64,000 nucleotides of DNA from Stomorhina lunata (lineage: Eukaryota > Arthropoda > Insecta > Diptera > Rhiniidae): positions 18,621,151-18,685,150 of the forward strand of contig OW121743.1 of NCBI GenBank assembly GCA_933228675.1, given 5' to 3'. A program made the translations under genes and the position numbers. The notes beneath the pieces are model-generated. The model was not told the origin of the DNA and made no database searches. It saw only the letters and a list, made by a program, of their open reading frames with translations. Positions 45,911 through 56,404 of the stretch are shown in pieces. Each line of letters opens with the position of its first letter. The stretch's first letter is position 1.

Positions 45911-46500
45911 TCATTATCAAAAAAAGCAAACATTTTTCACTCCATTCATTCAAAACCCAGAAATTTTCTTTATAATTTTGAATTGCAAAAATAATTTTTT
46001 TATAAATATTTTAAAAAGATAATCTTTAATATGGATTGGTAATAATTTCAAAAATAGTTTACTTAAAATTTATATTTCATTTTCAAATATATACCAATGT
46101 TTTTTGTTCAGTGTATTTTGTTTTTGCTCTGTCTCTGTTAGCTAAATGTATGTAAATGATTGAGTTATTTTTCTCTTTCTCACCATTTTTTTTTCGTTTC
46201 GGTATGTTAAAATAAACTTTTTGTAATTGTTTTTTAAATAAGATATTTTGAAATGTCTTTGCATGCCTTGTAGAGTTTTTTTGCTAAAAATGTTTCTTAA
46301 GAAATTTTTCTATAAATATTTTTTTCCAAACTCTTTTAACTTAACTTTTTTAGATATAACCAATTTTGATATATTGTTGATTTACACTAACCACCCGAAA
46401 ATTTACTTAAACTAAATCTTTAATTTTGTTAATATTTCTTTTGATTTCTTTAATATTTTTCAACACTTTTAAAAATTGTCCTTAAGATTTGCTTTAAATT
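45911..46500 (+). other. Fas2: Candidate 3' UTR of the read-through isoform, then intron
   Basis: AT-rich sequence following the stop. A consensus poly(A) signal AATAAA lies at 46211-46216, about 300 bp after the stop, followed by T/G-rich text. For spliced isoforms the same sequence is intron. Confidence 0.5.
46211..46216 (+). terminator. Fas2: Candidate poly(A) signal AATAAA
   Basis: First clear AATAAA after the read-through stop codon at 45910, followed by CTTTTTGTAATTGTTTTTT. In AT-rich DNA the hexamer is common, so position is the main support. Confidence 0.4.
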
Positions 46501-46519
46501 ATGTGGCAAATCTTTCATA

Positions 46520-47960
46520 GTCGAAAAGGCACTCACTATGTGTTAAGCACACTCACCGTAAGCTGATAGCTTACAGCTATGTTAAAGCTGAGCTGTTGCT
46601 AGCATTTGATGAACATTGCTTTATGGAAAAGAATTTGCAGAATACAATTTTTAATGATATTTCCAGAATTTGTAGTCAAAGTACGAACTTTGGGCTTGTT
46701 GGAAACTTTTCCGGAAAATACCTTTATTAGACACGCGAATCATGATGTCAATGATGGCAGCATATTGCACTATTTTAGGAATCCTCAAATAGACTCTCTG
46801 TTAATTTTTGTGGCAACTTTTCTAGGTGAAAAAAAACTACTTAGGTGTAGAGCACACTTACAGTAAATTGAAAGATTAATATTCCTTTACAGCAGAGCTG
46901 GTACTAAAGATAGATTAAAGATCTGTTACAGCAGAGTTGTTACTAACATTGTAAGTCTTATCATAAATCTTCGTTTTTAACCGGAATTAACAGTCAAAGT
47001 ATGAACATTCGAATAATTATAATTTAAAGATTCTCTGTTAAAGATTCTCTGTTAAATAATGTGGCAAACTTTCTAAAAAGAAAAGACCCTACATGACAGG
47101 AACACTCACCGTAAATTGATAGCTTGTAGCACTATTAAAGCAGAGCTGTTAGTCATATTACAACTAATCTTTATTGGCTTAAGAAAAGAGTTTGCAGAAT
47201 TAAATCTGTAAAAGATCAAATCTATTTTAACGATATTTTAGAAACTTACAGCAAAAAACAAAGTTGGAAACTTATTTTTAGAAAACACTTTTATTAGATA
47301 CTCGATTCCAAATGTCTACGATCTAATACACATATTGACTATATTGAATATTCAATATTATTGAATCGCGCACTTTTATTTTAGAAAATCATTTTAGGAT
47401 TCTCAGTCCCAAATTATGTTGTATCAAACCAGATTTTTAGAGTCTCTAGATCATTCACCATTAGTTGATAGCCTCAAGTTAAGGCGAAATCCATAAAGAG
47501 TTGATAAGAGACTTCAGTGCTCCTATAATTATTATTCTTTTGAGAGACAAAATTAAGATCTTATCGCAGGTTTCCCATTTCTTAAATTCTAGAAAGGAGC
47601 TTCTCTGTCCCATCTTCATTTTTCTTTTAACTTTGAGGAACAGCAAGTTTTAAACTGTGATAGTTCCAAAGCACTTCTTGGGCATAATAGATTATTGGAA
47701 TTTTTACGTCATTCACTATAAGTTGATAACCTTGTTAAGCCGAAATACATTAGGAGTTATTAAAATACTTCAATGCACTTTCTTTAAAATGTACATATTT
47801 CTCTACGATCTTGTATTTTGCTAACCCTAAGGTTAGCAATAAACAAAGTCAGAGAGACTTTGCCCAACATTGATCTAAAGGGATGGCATGCATGTCTTAT
47901 CACAGGTTTTCCATTTCTGGTTATCGTAAAAGGTTGTCACAAAAACGGTACTGCAAATGT
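46520..47960. repeat. Degenerate ~250-300-bp repeat with CACTCACCGTAAATTGATAG core
   Basis: Similar passages occur near 46550 (ACACTCACCGTAAGCTGATA), 46850 (ACACTTACAGTAAATTGAAA), 47105 (ACACTCACCGTAAATTGATA), 47453 (ATTCACCATTAGTTGATAGC) and 47712 (ATTCACTATAAGTTGATAAC), each followed by a TTAAAGC.GAGCTGTT or AAG.CGAAAT word. The frame at 46606-46866 lies inside one unit and is not convincing as a gene. Possibly an old tandemly duplicated transposon piece. Confidence 0.6.
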
Positions 47961-48039
47961 AAAACTTAGATAGTTCTAAATAATTTCTTCAGCCAAACAG
48001 TTTATGGCTTCTAAAATGTATACCTTGATGGCTTTTCAG

Positions 48040-48790
48040 TTTTGGAATCAGCCGATATAAGTATATACATTTCACTCTAAAAGTCTATTGTGTTGCCACA
48101 AAAAACTAGCAAACAGCCTCTCCATTTCTGGCTTCGGCTGATATCAACGTCAGTCAGATCATTCCGGCTGTCAAAGAAATAAAAGCCCAGAGTTAGTTTC
48201 CTAACTTGCGGAAGAAGAAGGCAAGATATGTTATATGGACTCCTCCTAGTCATTACATCTTCTGCATCAGTAAATCAACAGCTTCAGCTTTATCGCATGC
48301 TTTCCAATCAGACAGTGCCTAATGGGGCCATATCTGTCTAAAATGAATACAGATATCAGTGACTGAATTATATGCTCTATCTAGCAGTAGAAGCTTTTAA
48401 GTTATTCAAATAATTCCAAAAGGCTCCGAATTTTCTAGAACTTGCAAGGCAGTTCCAGGTCTTACTCGTTTACTCTGCTGTTACTTAAAACGTGCTCTTC
48501 TACCCACATAATACCCACCAATACTAAGTCATCTAGTAAAGATGATCAATCCAGGACTGATGTTGAATTTAGAAAGACAGAATCTACAGACTAAATGGCA
48601 GCTTGACTATCAAAAAATATATTCATAGCTACTGTTAGAAAGACATTACATCTCATGCAATTTGGTACCTAATATAATGGGTAGAATTTTGGACTAAGGC
48701 CTAGCAGTGCTTAAAGTCCATTCGCTGTTGTCTTAAAGAAACCAGTACTGAATATGGTTCTTAATTTTGGATCTTCTGGAAGATAAAAAC
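48040..48790 (-). mobile_element. Degenerate LINE: RNase H and C-terminal region
   Basis: On the minus strand, across frame breaks and stops: FFDSQAAI (about 48620-48597) and SVFLNSTSVLD resemble the RNase H 'SDSQAAI' core; RYGPIRHCLIGKHAIKL (about 48338-48290) resembles the conserved 'TGHCLIGRHAxRLG' segment; CRRCND follows at about 48270; FFDSRNDLTDVDISRSQKW (about 48190-48130) matches the terminal 'L.DVDISR..KF' region. This order is that of the C-terminal part of Jockey/LOA/R1-like non-LTR elements. Many stops make it a dead fragment. Confidence 0.75.
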
Positions 48791-49149
48791 GCTGAATTGT
48801 CGGAAGTTTTCTTCTATCTCCCCAATTGAGATATCAGTTAAATTTTACGATTATATTTCAATTTAAAGTCGTATGTTTCGTTCTATTTTTCATATCCAAA
48901 TAGTAAAGATCATTATACAAATTTAGCGATGCAGAATAAAGAGGGAGATCTCGGTAAAATCTTAATATTGAATTTACTGTTGAGGGTTTTCACGGTCCAA
49001 ATGAATGAACAGGAAGATTTCGGAAAAATCTTAATATCGTTTGTGAGTGAGACAACATCGAATCTTTTATTCGTTTAAAAGACCTCTGGAAGCTATTTTA
49101 TTTGGGATATTATATCGTTAAAATAGATTGAGTGCATTCGAAATCTCCG

Positions 49150-50095
49150 ATTTTCTATTAATAAGGCTTAATTTGACCGATTTCATTGGTTATGTTAGCT
49201 TTGAGAACTATTATGGTTTGTGGCTCAATCGCGACTTTTGAAAGTAAGAAAATGTTTTTATAGCCTCAGCATGAGAAGGCCGTTCCTTTTAATTGCTCGT
49301 GCAGAATATCCAATGTGACATGAGCTGTGTGACACGTACCACTGTCGTGTTAAAACTAAATATTTAGCTTTGAGAACCGTTGTAGTTTTTATCCCAATCG
49401 CTACTTTTAAAAGTAAGAAATGTTTTTATAACCTCAGCATCAGAAGAAATTTAATCGCTCGTTCAGAATATCCAATGGGAACTGTGTGACACGCAATACT
49501 GTCCTGTTAAAACTACATATCGTTGGTGTCCAGATCATCCACTTTAGGATCATAGCTCCCACTGTTGACAATAATGGCCTGGCATCATTCTTAAAAAAAA
49601 TAAAGACCGATGAAGTAGCCTTCTCAAAACCCATACTAAACTGTGACTATTTCGGGATCTTATGGAGGCTCTTGTATTACGAAGATTACAGTTATCCATA
49701 AAAAAGTTGGTAATCATCGCTAATAGCGTTCGTCGTCGACAGTGATTGTGTAGGCAACTTCGTTCAGAAAGAGATATAGACCGATGATGGCTAAACGTAG
49801 CGCCATCATATTAAAACCACATATCGGTGATGTCCAGATTATTAAATTTAAGTCCAAAAAAGTTTGTAATTATCGCACAAATAGCTCTAGCCGTCAACTA
49901 TTATGGACCGGTCAACGTAGTTCTCAAAGAAATTAAGACCGATGGTGTAACCAGCCCAAAGCCCACACCAAATAGTAAATTTTTTGAGAAGTATAGCTTA
50001 GAAATAAAGACCGATGAAGTAACCAGACCAAAGCCCACACCAAATACTAAAATTTTTGCATAGGGCAGTCTTAAATCTTGTGTGGATTGGTATTG
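49150..50095 (-). mobile_element. Duplicated remnants of a Tc1/mariner-type transposase
   Basis: Reading the minus strand from about 50060 down: GFGLVTPSVLISLRTTLTGP, then RAICAIITNFFGLKFNNLDI and TDMWF.YDGAT in another frame. This is the order of the transposase core 'IGPYFFEN...VNGxRYxxMI..FF.P.LDDLDxxDMWFQQDGATCHTA', whose last part includes a catalytic Asp. A second copy at about 49640-49440 reads AMILKWMIWTP, then FPLDILNERLNFF, and a third partial at about 49340-49260. Stops and frame breaks are frequent. The pieces were duplicated locally. Family assignment within Tc1/mariner is uncertain. Confidence 0.65.
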
Positions 50096-50099
50096 TCCC

Positions 50100-52490
50100 A
50101 AATTTGAAAATTTAAAAATGAAAGTAGACAGATAAAACGATCCGCTATGTGATGAAAATCGATCATTTTAAAAGCGATCAAATTCTGATAAATTTTTGAG
50201 AAAATTTTTGGTTATTTCCCCAAAAAAGTTAAAATTTGGGCTGTAATCCTTTTGACTGATATCTTATCTTTCATTTTGTTTGAATTTTTTGTGGAAATGT
50301 GGAAAATTATCTCAAAAATATTTCTGAAAACGATCGATTGTTGTTGTAGGCTATATTCGTGTTTCCAATGAATTTGACAAGATGGCCATTATTAAGTGCC
50401 AAAGTTTGGAATTTCCTGTTTTACCAAAATTTTCACATTTTGTTAACGAGAACAGCTATATTACCACAAATACTGAATTTGATATAACATTATATATAAC
50501 AACAAAGCTGCTACTCGGTAACACTGTTGTGTTAACAGAGCGGATGTTGTTATAGAAATGCTGTAAATATGGCAGCTCTATAAATAAAAAATGTTTAGTT
50601 ACAGAAAATCTGCTACACGTTAACATGGATTGTTAATGTTTATGTTTTAACGGTGCCAAAAATGTAACAGAGATGCTGTTAATTTAACATTATATATTGA
50701 ATATGGCATCTCTTATGCTAGCAAATACACTGAGAGAAGTTTTACAGATGAAATTAAACAAAAAAGCAAAATACACTGTAAAAATTCAAAATTATAACTA
50801 AAAATAGGAAAAATTCATATAAATTCGTTAAAAATTAGAATTTCATTTACGTAAATTTGAAATTTCATTTCATTAAATTAAAAATTCATTAAATTTAATA
50901 TAAAATTTCATTTAACTAAATTTAAAAATTCATAAAATTAAAAATATAATTTTTCCCAAAAACCTTAAAGAAAAAACCATGAATATTTTACCTCTAAAAG
51001 GAAAAAAAAATCAACATTTAAATCATATAAATTCCATACTACATAAACACATTATTTCATTTAAAATTCACACATTTACATTCGTTAAAAAAATGAAAAG
51101 AACCGCATTAAAACATTTTATTTATATTTTTTTAATAAAATTATACATATAAAAATAATTTGCTTAAAAGCTTGATTAAATCATCACTCTGAGCAAAAAA
51201 AATTGTGTCTTTTTTGTTTGTTGAAATCATACCATTAAATTAAGTTTATTAAAAATTTAATCAAACATTATATTCAAACACTTACAATATAAATTAATTA
51301 AATTTCATGTGTGTTATAAATAATTTTTGTGTTGCCTTAAATTGTCTTTGTAAATCAAAAAAATATGTATTAAATGAATTAAATAAATATGTGTGCTTTT
51401 TTGTTTTTTTTTTTATGTGAGAAATAAATATTGAAATCATTTTAACATTAAACATTAATTATTGCAACAAACTGCCAAATATTGAAAAAAAAAATAAAAA
51501 AATAGGTTTTTTTGTTTACAAAAAAAAAAAAAAAATAGTAAAGAAAACCTTAAACTAAATATTCCATTAATTTAATTAAATTAAAAAATTTTTAAATAAT
51601 TTTTATTTTAATATTTCTTATTAAATTGAATTCTTTGCTTTTAATTTAAGTTAGTTTTATTTTCTTTAAAAAAAATTAAAAGAAAAATATTTAGAAAACT
51701 TATAAAATAGTCAAAATTTTTAATATTGAATTTTGAAATTTTTTTCTTGAAATCTATAATTTTTTTTTTTAATATTCTATAATTTTTCTAAATATTTTTC
51801 TTTAACATAATTTTAAAATTATTTTTCTTTAAGTTAACCTAGACAGTTTACTTAATATTGCAATAATTATTTAATAATTAAAAAAAGTATATATTGAAAA
51901 AAAAACACGAAGAATATCTTATAATTTCTTTTAATTTAAAAATAAAATATTTTTATATTTTTGTGTGTGCATTCTTTTAAATTTAAACAAAAAAAAGGAA
52001 ACCATCACTTTTAATAAGAATTTAATAAATTTTAATACATTTTTTTGTTTAAATAGTGTTTTTTGCCCATTGTATATGATTTTAGTTTAAACGAAAAAAA
52101 GTCTAAGAAAACCTTATACTATTTTATATAACTTTAATAATAATATTAATAATTTTTGTTTTTGCTAAAAAAAAATCTTAAATAATAAAATATTTAAAAA
52201 AGAAACAAAATATCTTATATACTTTTTTGAATCAAAAAACATCAGCATTTTCATTTCTTATCAAAGTATTTACTTATGTGGTTTTTCATAAATTTTGTAT
52301 GCGATTTTTTAAGTCATGAATGTTTCTCTTTGTGCTCTTTACCCTTTTTTCTCTAAGTGTTTTTTTTTACTTTTGTTGTATTTTCTTTTATTACTTTATT
52401 TGTTTTCATGTACTCGTAGTAGTTGTATTTTTTGTTTTTGTCATATTTCAAAATTTTATGTCTTAACATTTATGTTAACTTTTAATGTTT
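50100..52490. other. Very AT-rich intron, nothing recognised
   Basis: Homopolymer-rich and low complexity, with a TGTTAAC-rich patch at 50490-50710 like that at 9555-9750. The frame at 52316-52516 is T-rich and hydrophobic and overlaps a foldback element. No gene seen. Confidence 0.5.
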
Positions 52491-52676
52491 ATATCCCTTT
52501 TACACTGGCGCATTGATAAGTGTAAAAGACGTGTTACAACAACAAAACATAAACAAAGCGAAAATCCGTTAGTCAGGCTCTTGCTCTTGTAAAAACAACG
52601 TTTGTTTACGTTCTCTTTTTATGGTTATGTTTATACCCCTCTTACACATAGTTTGTGAGTAGTGTAAAGGGGGTAT
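52491..52676. mobile_element. 186-bp foldback element with nested inverted ends
   Basis: The outer ends ATATCCCTTTTACAC (52491) and GTGTAAAGGGGGTAT (ending 52676) are near-perfect inverted repeats. Each end also contains its own inverted copy (GTGTAAAA at about 52520; TACCCCTCTTACAC at 52634), so each terminus folds into a hairpin by itself. No coding capacity. The structure is that of a foldback MITE. Confidence 0.65.
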
Positions 52677-52842
52677 TACTCTGCTCAACGACAAAAAAAG
52701 CTAATATTCGCGCTACCAGATTTTTTTTTATAGAATCAGTTTCTTCGTAATAAAAACCACCGAAATTGTATTAAGATTTAATATTTTAGGGAACAGAAAT
52801 AATGCTTTAATAAGAACATATTTTACTATAATTGATAAAATG

Positions 52843-53370
52843 GGTTGTTGGGAAAGTAATTTCGTTTCTTAGGGGTAAATAAAGATCAATTTTATGCAAC
52901 AGAAAAAATATTTTATTAGATTATATATTGGCCATTCTGGGTAACATCTTTTGCCATCTTCTGGATCATTGGTCCTGACATTTCAGAAGGTAAAATGTTA
53001 AATGTTGACGATATTCATCAGCTATTAAGTTTGAGGGATCTTTGTCGGCTTCAACAGCCTTAAGGAACGTTTTGTAAACCATTTCTGGCACTGGTACACT
53101 ATCAACACATCTGCTTTCAAGAATATTCTGGGGGCATCTCGGTTTTATGTGTCGTACTCACATCATCTTATGCTTCTACGAATTAGACTTGCCGGATCGA
53201 AGCTTTGTACACCAAATCTGGCACTGGTGCACTATCAACACATCTGCTGTCAAGAATATTTCCCGGTGGAAATCGGTTTTATGTGCCATATACTACATAA
53301 AATCTTGCCATATTTTGGAGTTGCTGCATTCCAAACAAGCTACTTATATGAAAAAAAATTAAGATTGTTC
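52843..53370 (-). mobile_element. Probable mariner-like element end with degenerate coding remnant
   Basis: GGTTGTTGGGAAAGTAATTT at about 52842-52861 resembles a mariner terminal inverted repeat. Just inside it, the minus strand ends with RWQKM / TQNGQYII-like text in neighbouring frames, like the last residues of mariner transposases (RWQKVVxxxGxY). Further in (53040-53290) the text reads SRCVDSVPVPEMVYK in one copy and SRCVDSAPVPDLVYK in a tandem copy about 130 bp away, which I do not recognise. The small plus-strand frames here are by-products. Confidence 0.5.
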
Positions 53371-53394
53371 TTTTGTAAGTAAACAGGATCTGTA

Positions 53395-53790
53395 TTTACT
53401 TTTGCCCGTGCTTATAATCAATTTCAAATCAGGACTACCTTATCCAGGTTTCTGGATCTATTTAAAGTTCCCAAATAAGACATTTATGGACTTCTTTCGA
53501 CAGTAGGAGAGCTTATAATCAATATCAAACCAGGAGTACCTAATCCAAGTTTCTGCATCGATCTAAAGTTCCCAAATAAGAAATATATGGAAATTTAATC
53601 TAGGCTTCTGGATCGATTTAAAGTTCCCAAATAAGAAATTTATGGACTTCTTACGTCAGGAGGAGAGCTTTTAATCATTTTCAATTTAGGAGTACCTAAT
53701 CCAGGTTCCTAAAAACTATCTAAAGTTCCCAAATAGGATATTTATTGGTTCTTTCTTATGTCAGGAGGAGAGTAAATGACTAAATAAATG
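53395..53790. repeat. Degenerate repeat with AAAGTTCCCAAATAAGAAAT core
   Basis: Four copies of AAAGTTCCCAAATA(A/G)GA.AT near 53464, 53570, 53621 and 53721, preceded by TCCAGGTTTCTGGATCGATT and followed by TATGGACTTCTT and CAGGAGGAGAGCTT. Units of roughly 50-110 bp; origin unknown. Confidence 0.65.
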
Positions 53791-54600
53791 AAATACAGTC
53801 TTGGAGTGGTGAGGATTTATTTGAAGAAACCGGAGGGAAATCAGATATCAGCTCTTCCTCCTAGCTTGTTAGTGGATCAGAAGACGATAAGAGAACTAGT
53901 ATCTTCCAGATCGACAAAATCAGTTATGTGTTATTTCCAAAGCTTTCAGGTGATCAAAAAATAGTAATATTTTGAGAAATTAAATATTGTTCAACTTTAT
54001 TTCTCCCCGTTCAGGCACTTGCGCCAAGTATATTAAAATATTAATAAAGCGTGCCAATTCTGAATTGTCAATTCCCCTTCCTCTGGAATTGATGACCACT
54101 CGTGCTCCCTGGTTTTGGTAGAAATGTCATTCTTGTTGGCAACATCCTAAGTCGCTGTATAACCTCAACTATACAATAAGTAGCATTCAATAGAACATTT
54201 ATTTTCGAATAAGTTTGATTCGGGTATGGAACCATCCTGCATTAATCAGATGTGAGGATTACCCGGCATCTCCATGAAGACTTGAGAATACACTAAAGAC
54301 ATTGTGTTTTCAATGGCATTTCCAATTGTTCTTAGTAACGATGAACCACTATTGCCAGACTTTCCTTGACAACATTTGCAAAAACATCTCCTCTAAGGCC
54401 CAAAAAACAAGGTTTTATATCGGCGATAAAACTTGATAGCTATGAATAAAAATCCCAAATCCAAAGACTTACCTCGTAGATTTGAGCGGTGGACAAGTTT
54501 TAATGAACAGAATAATAGAAGAAGACAAAGAAAATAGGTCCACGATTGCCTCAAAACAACTGCAGCTGATGGCCACTGACGGTCTATACTTCAAATAATT
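53791..54600. other. Less AT-rich unidentified sequence, possibly old transposon
   Basis: Base composition is more even than in the surrounding intron, which is what a decayed coding insertion would give, but stops occur in all frames and I recognise no domain on either strand. Confidence 0.35.
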
Positions 54601-55773
54601 TCTTTATGAAAATAACTGCTTTTAACTAACTAAAGTTTTTAATATCCTGATTAAGGTCAATGTTTTTTATGTCCAAATTGAGGTCGAATTTTTTAATAGT
54701 AAAAACTTAATTTTAGATAAATGTGTTTTTAATTATTGTTTATACAAAAAAGAAGATTTTGAGGAAATTCAAGGTGACAAATCGATGGCATCACTACGTG
54801 AATTCAAATGTAAACAAAAGCAACATAACTGTAAATCATTCACATTAAATGAATAGCCATCATCACTTAAAAGGGTTACCAGACGTACTAAAGCGGAGAA
54901 AACTAAAAAAGCCGATAATTTTGTGAAAATTTAACAGAAATTAAAAAAAAAAGAAAAAAGGCTCTTGTTTATAAGCAACATTTTCATAGATATCTAAAAT
55001 ATTAGAAAATGGAAGAAATTTCAAACTACGAATAAACAACATGGGTCGAATTTTATAAAAAATTTCGAAATTTCGTATTTACTTATAAGGTAATCAAAAA
55101 TAAGTAACAATAAGAAAATAACTGCAAAATCCCCCATAAACATTTGTTGAATGGCTAGTTTTGCTATTTTTTTTAATAAAATTATTCAAATATTAGTAAA
55201 ATTACTATTTAAACCAAGAAATATTTATGTATTTTTATGTTTTTACCTTACCCTTATTGTGTAATACTAACCAAAACTATTAAAGAAACTTTTGTGTTTT
55301 TAATAATATTTTTTTCTAATTTTTGTGAAATGAAATTTAAATGTTTTAACTTTTATTTCTATCCCCCCTCCACACTAACCAAAAATATTAACACTTTTTA
55401 TAAATATAATAAAAAAAATGTGTATATCAATGTTTCAGTATCCAAAATTCCTCGCCATTATAATCAGAATCTCGTCAAATCACTACTAAAACACAAAATT
55501 TATATGTTTTATATATGAAAAAAAAAACAAAATTTGGGTGTTTTAAAACCTTGTTTTTTGTATCTTTCCCATTTTTCTTCTTTTTTCTCTTTTTTTTATA
55601 TAAAACTTTAAACTTTCTTCTAAAATTTGTAAAAATGAATTATGGCACGCTTTTAAACAAATCCTGAAAAATCTGAAAAAATTATATAATAAAACATAAA
55701 AATCTTAAATTTAATAAATCCTCTAACGCGTGTCGTATTATATGTGTGTTACTGTGATGTTACTGTGAACCAG
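54601..55773. other. AT-rich intron before the alternative C-terminal exon
   Basis: Ordinary AT-rich intron. The 93-codon frame at 55237-55518 has no recognisable features. A CTAAC (55723) possible branch point and the text GTTACTGTGAACCAG lead into the acceptor at 55773. Confidence 0.5.
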
Positions 55774-55931
55774 ATAATCCCTATCCCAAAGACTCAGCTT
55801 CTAGCTATCACCAGCAACGGAATCTTGTACTGCTAACATCTGCAGGCGGCATCATTGTTTTTCTATTACCTCTCATCAGGAGTTTAGGGGCAACTCTACA
55901 CTCGCTGGCATCTCTAGAGGCCTCGTTGTAA
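55774..55931 (+). CDS. Fas2: Fasciclin 2, alternative C-terminal exon with hydrophobic tail
   Basis: Spliced from the donor at 45690, its first two bases complete a codon (G+AT, Asp) and the frame runs NPYPKDSASSYHQQR, NLVLLTSAGGIIVFLLPLI, then RSLGATLHSLASLEASL and TAA (55929-55931): 52 residues after TTR. The text has clearly coding codon use in the middle of AT-rich DNA. The 18-residue hydrophobic core lies close to the C-terminus with only a short, weakly polar tail, fitting a GPI-attachment signal, or less likely a membrane span with a tiny tail. The acceptor pyrimidine tract is weak (GTTACTGTGAACCAG). This would be the second GPI-type form besides the read-through one; I recall that Drosophila Fas2 has two GPI isoforms. 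Confidence 0.8.
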
Positions 55932-56400
55932 AAATCACTTATATATCCCCCCGTCAAAAGGTGTTTTTAAGTCCTGTTTTCTTAATATTTAAGCTGTATA
56001 AAATCTTAAAACAAAAACATTCTTAAACTGAAAAGCATTTCTTAATTTTTAGTTCACAATCTTAAATATTTTAAAGAAATCTCATAACAAAACAAGAAAT
56101 CTCTTTATTTTTCATTCTATAGATTTTATATAAATGTTACTTAAATATTCCATACATTCTTTAAATAAAATACGTATTATTAAAATTTAATTTGTTATTG
56201 AAATTTATAAATATATCATATTGTTTGTTAAGCCTTTAAGCAATTGTTAATTAAAAATAAAACTTATTATAAATTCTTTGTAAAATACAATTTAAAATTT
56301 TTAGTTTTTTTTCTTTTTATTTCGTTTTACATTTCTCCCTAGTTCTGTACTATTTCCGTTATTGTTCACTTCTATTTTCGTTATTCTATTTAAAATCAAT
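55932..56400 (+). other. Fas2: Candidate 3' UTR of the alternative tail exon
   Basis: AT-rich sequence after the stop at 55931, with AATAAA at 56164-56169 about 235 bp downstream. Continues as intron for other isoforms. Confidence 0.5.
56164..56169 (+). terminator. Fas2: Candidate poly(A) signal AATAAA
   Basis: First consensus hexamer after the stop of the alternative tail exon. Support is positional only. Confidence 0.4.
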
Positions 56401-56404
56401 TTTT

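Noticed and set aside
46606..46866. 86-codon frame as a gene downstream of Fas2 exon
   Set aside because: It lies within a degenerate repeat that recurs several times, and no family or splice signal is visible.
49827..50063. Plus-strand frame with repeated EIKTDGVTSPKPTPN
   Set aside because: It is the antisense of duplicated transposase remnants, whose minus-strand reading makes biological sense.
53791..54600. Decayed gene or exon on the minus strand (for example around 54400-54490 with a GAGGTAAGTC donor-like word)
   Set aside because: No sustained open frame and no recognisable protein text; kept only as unidentified sequence.
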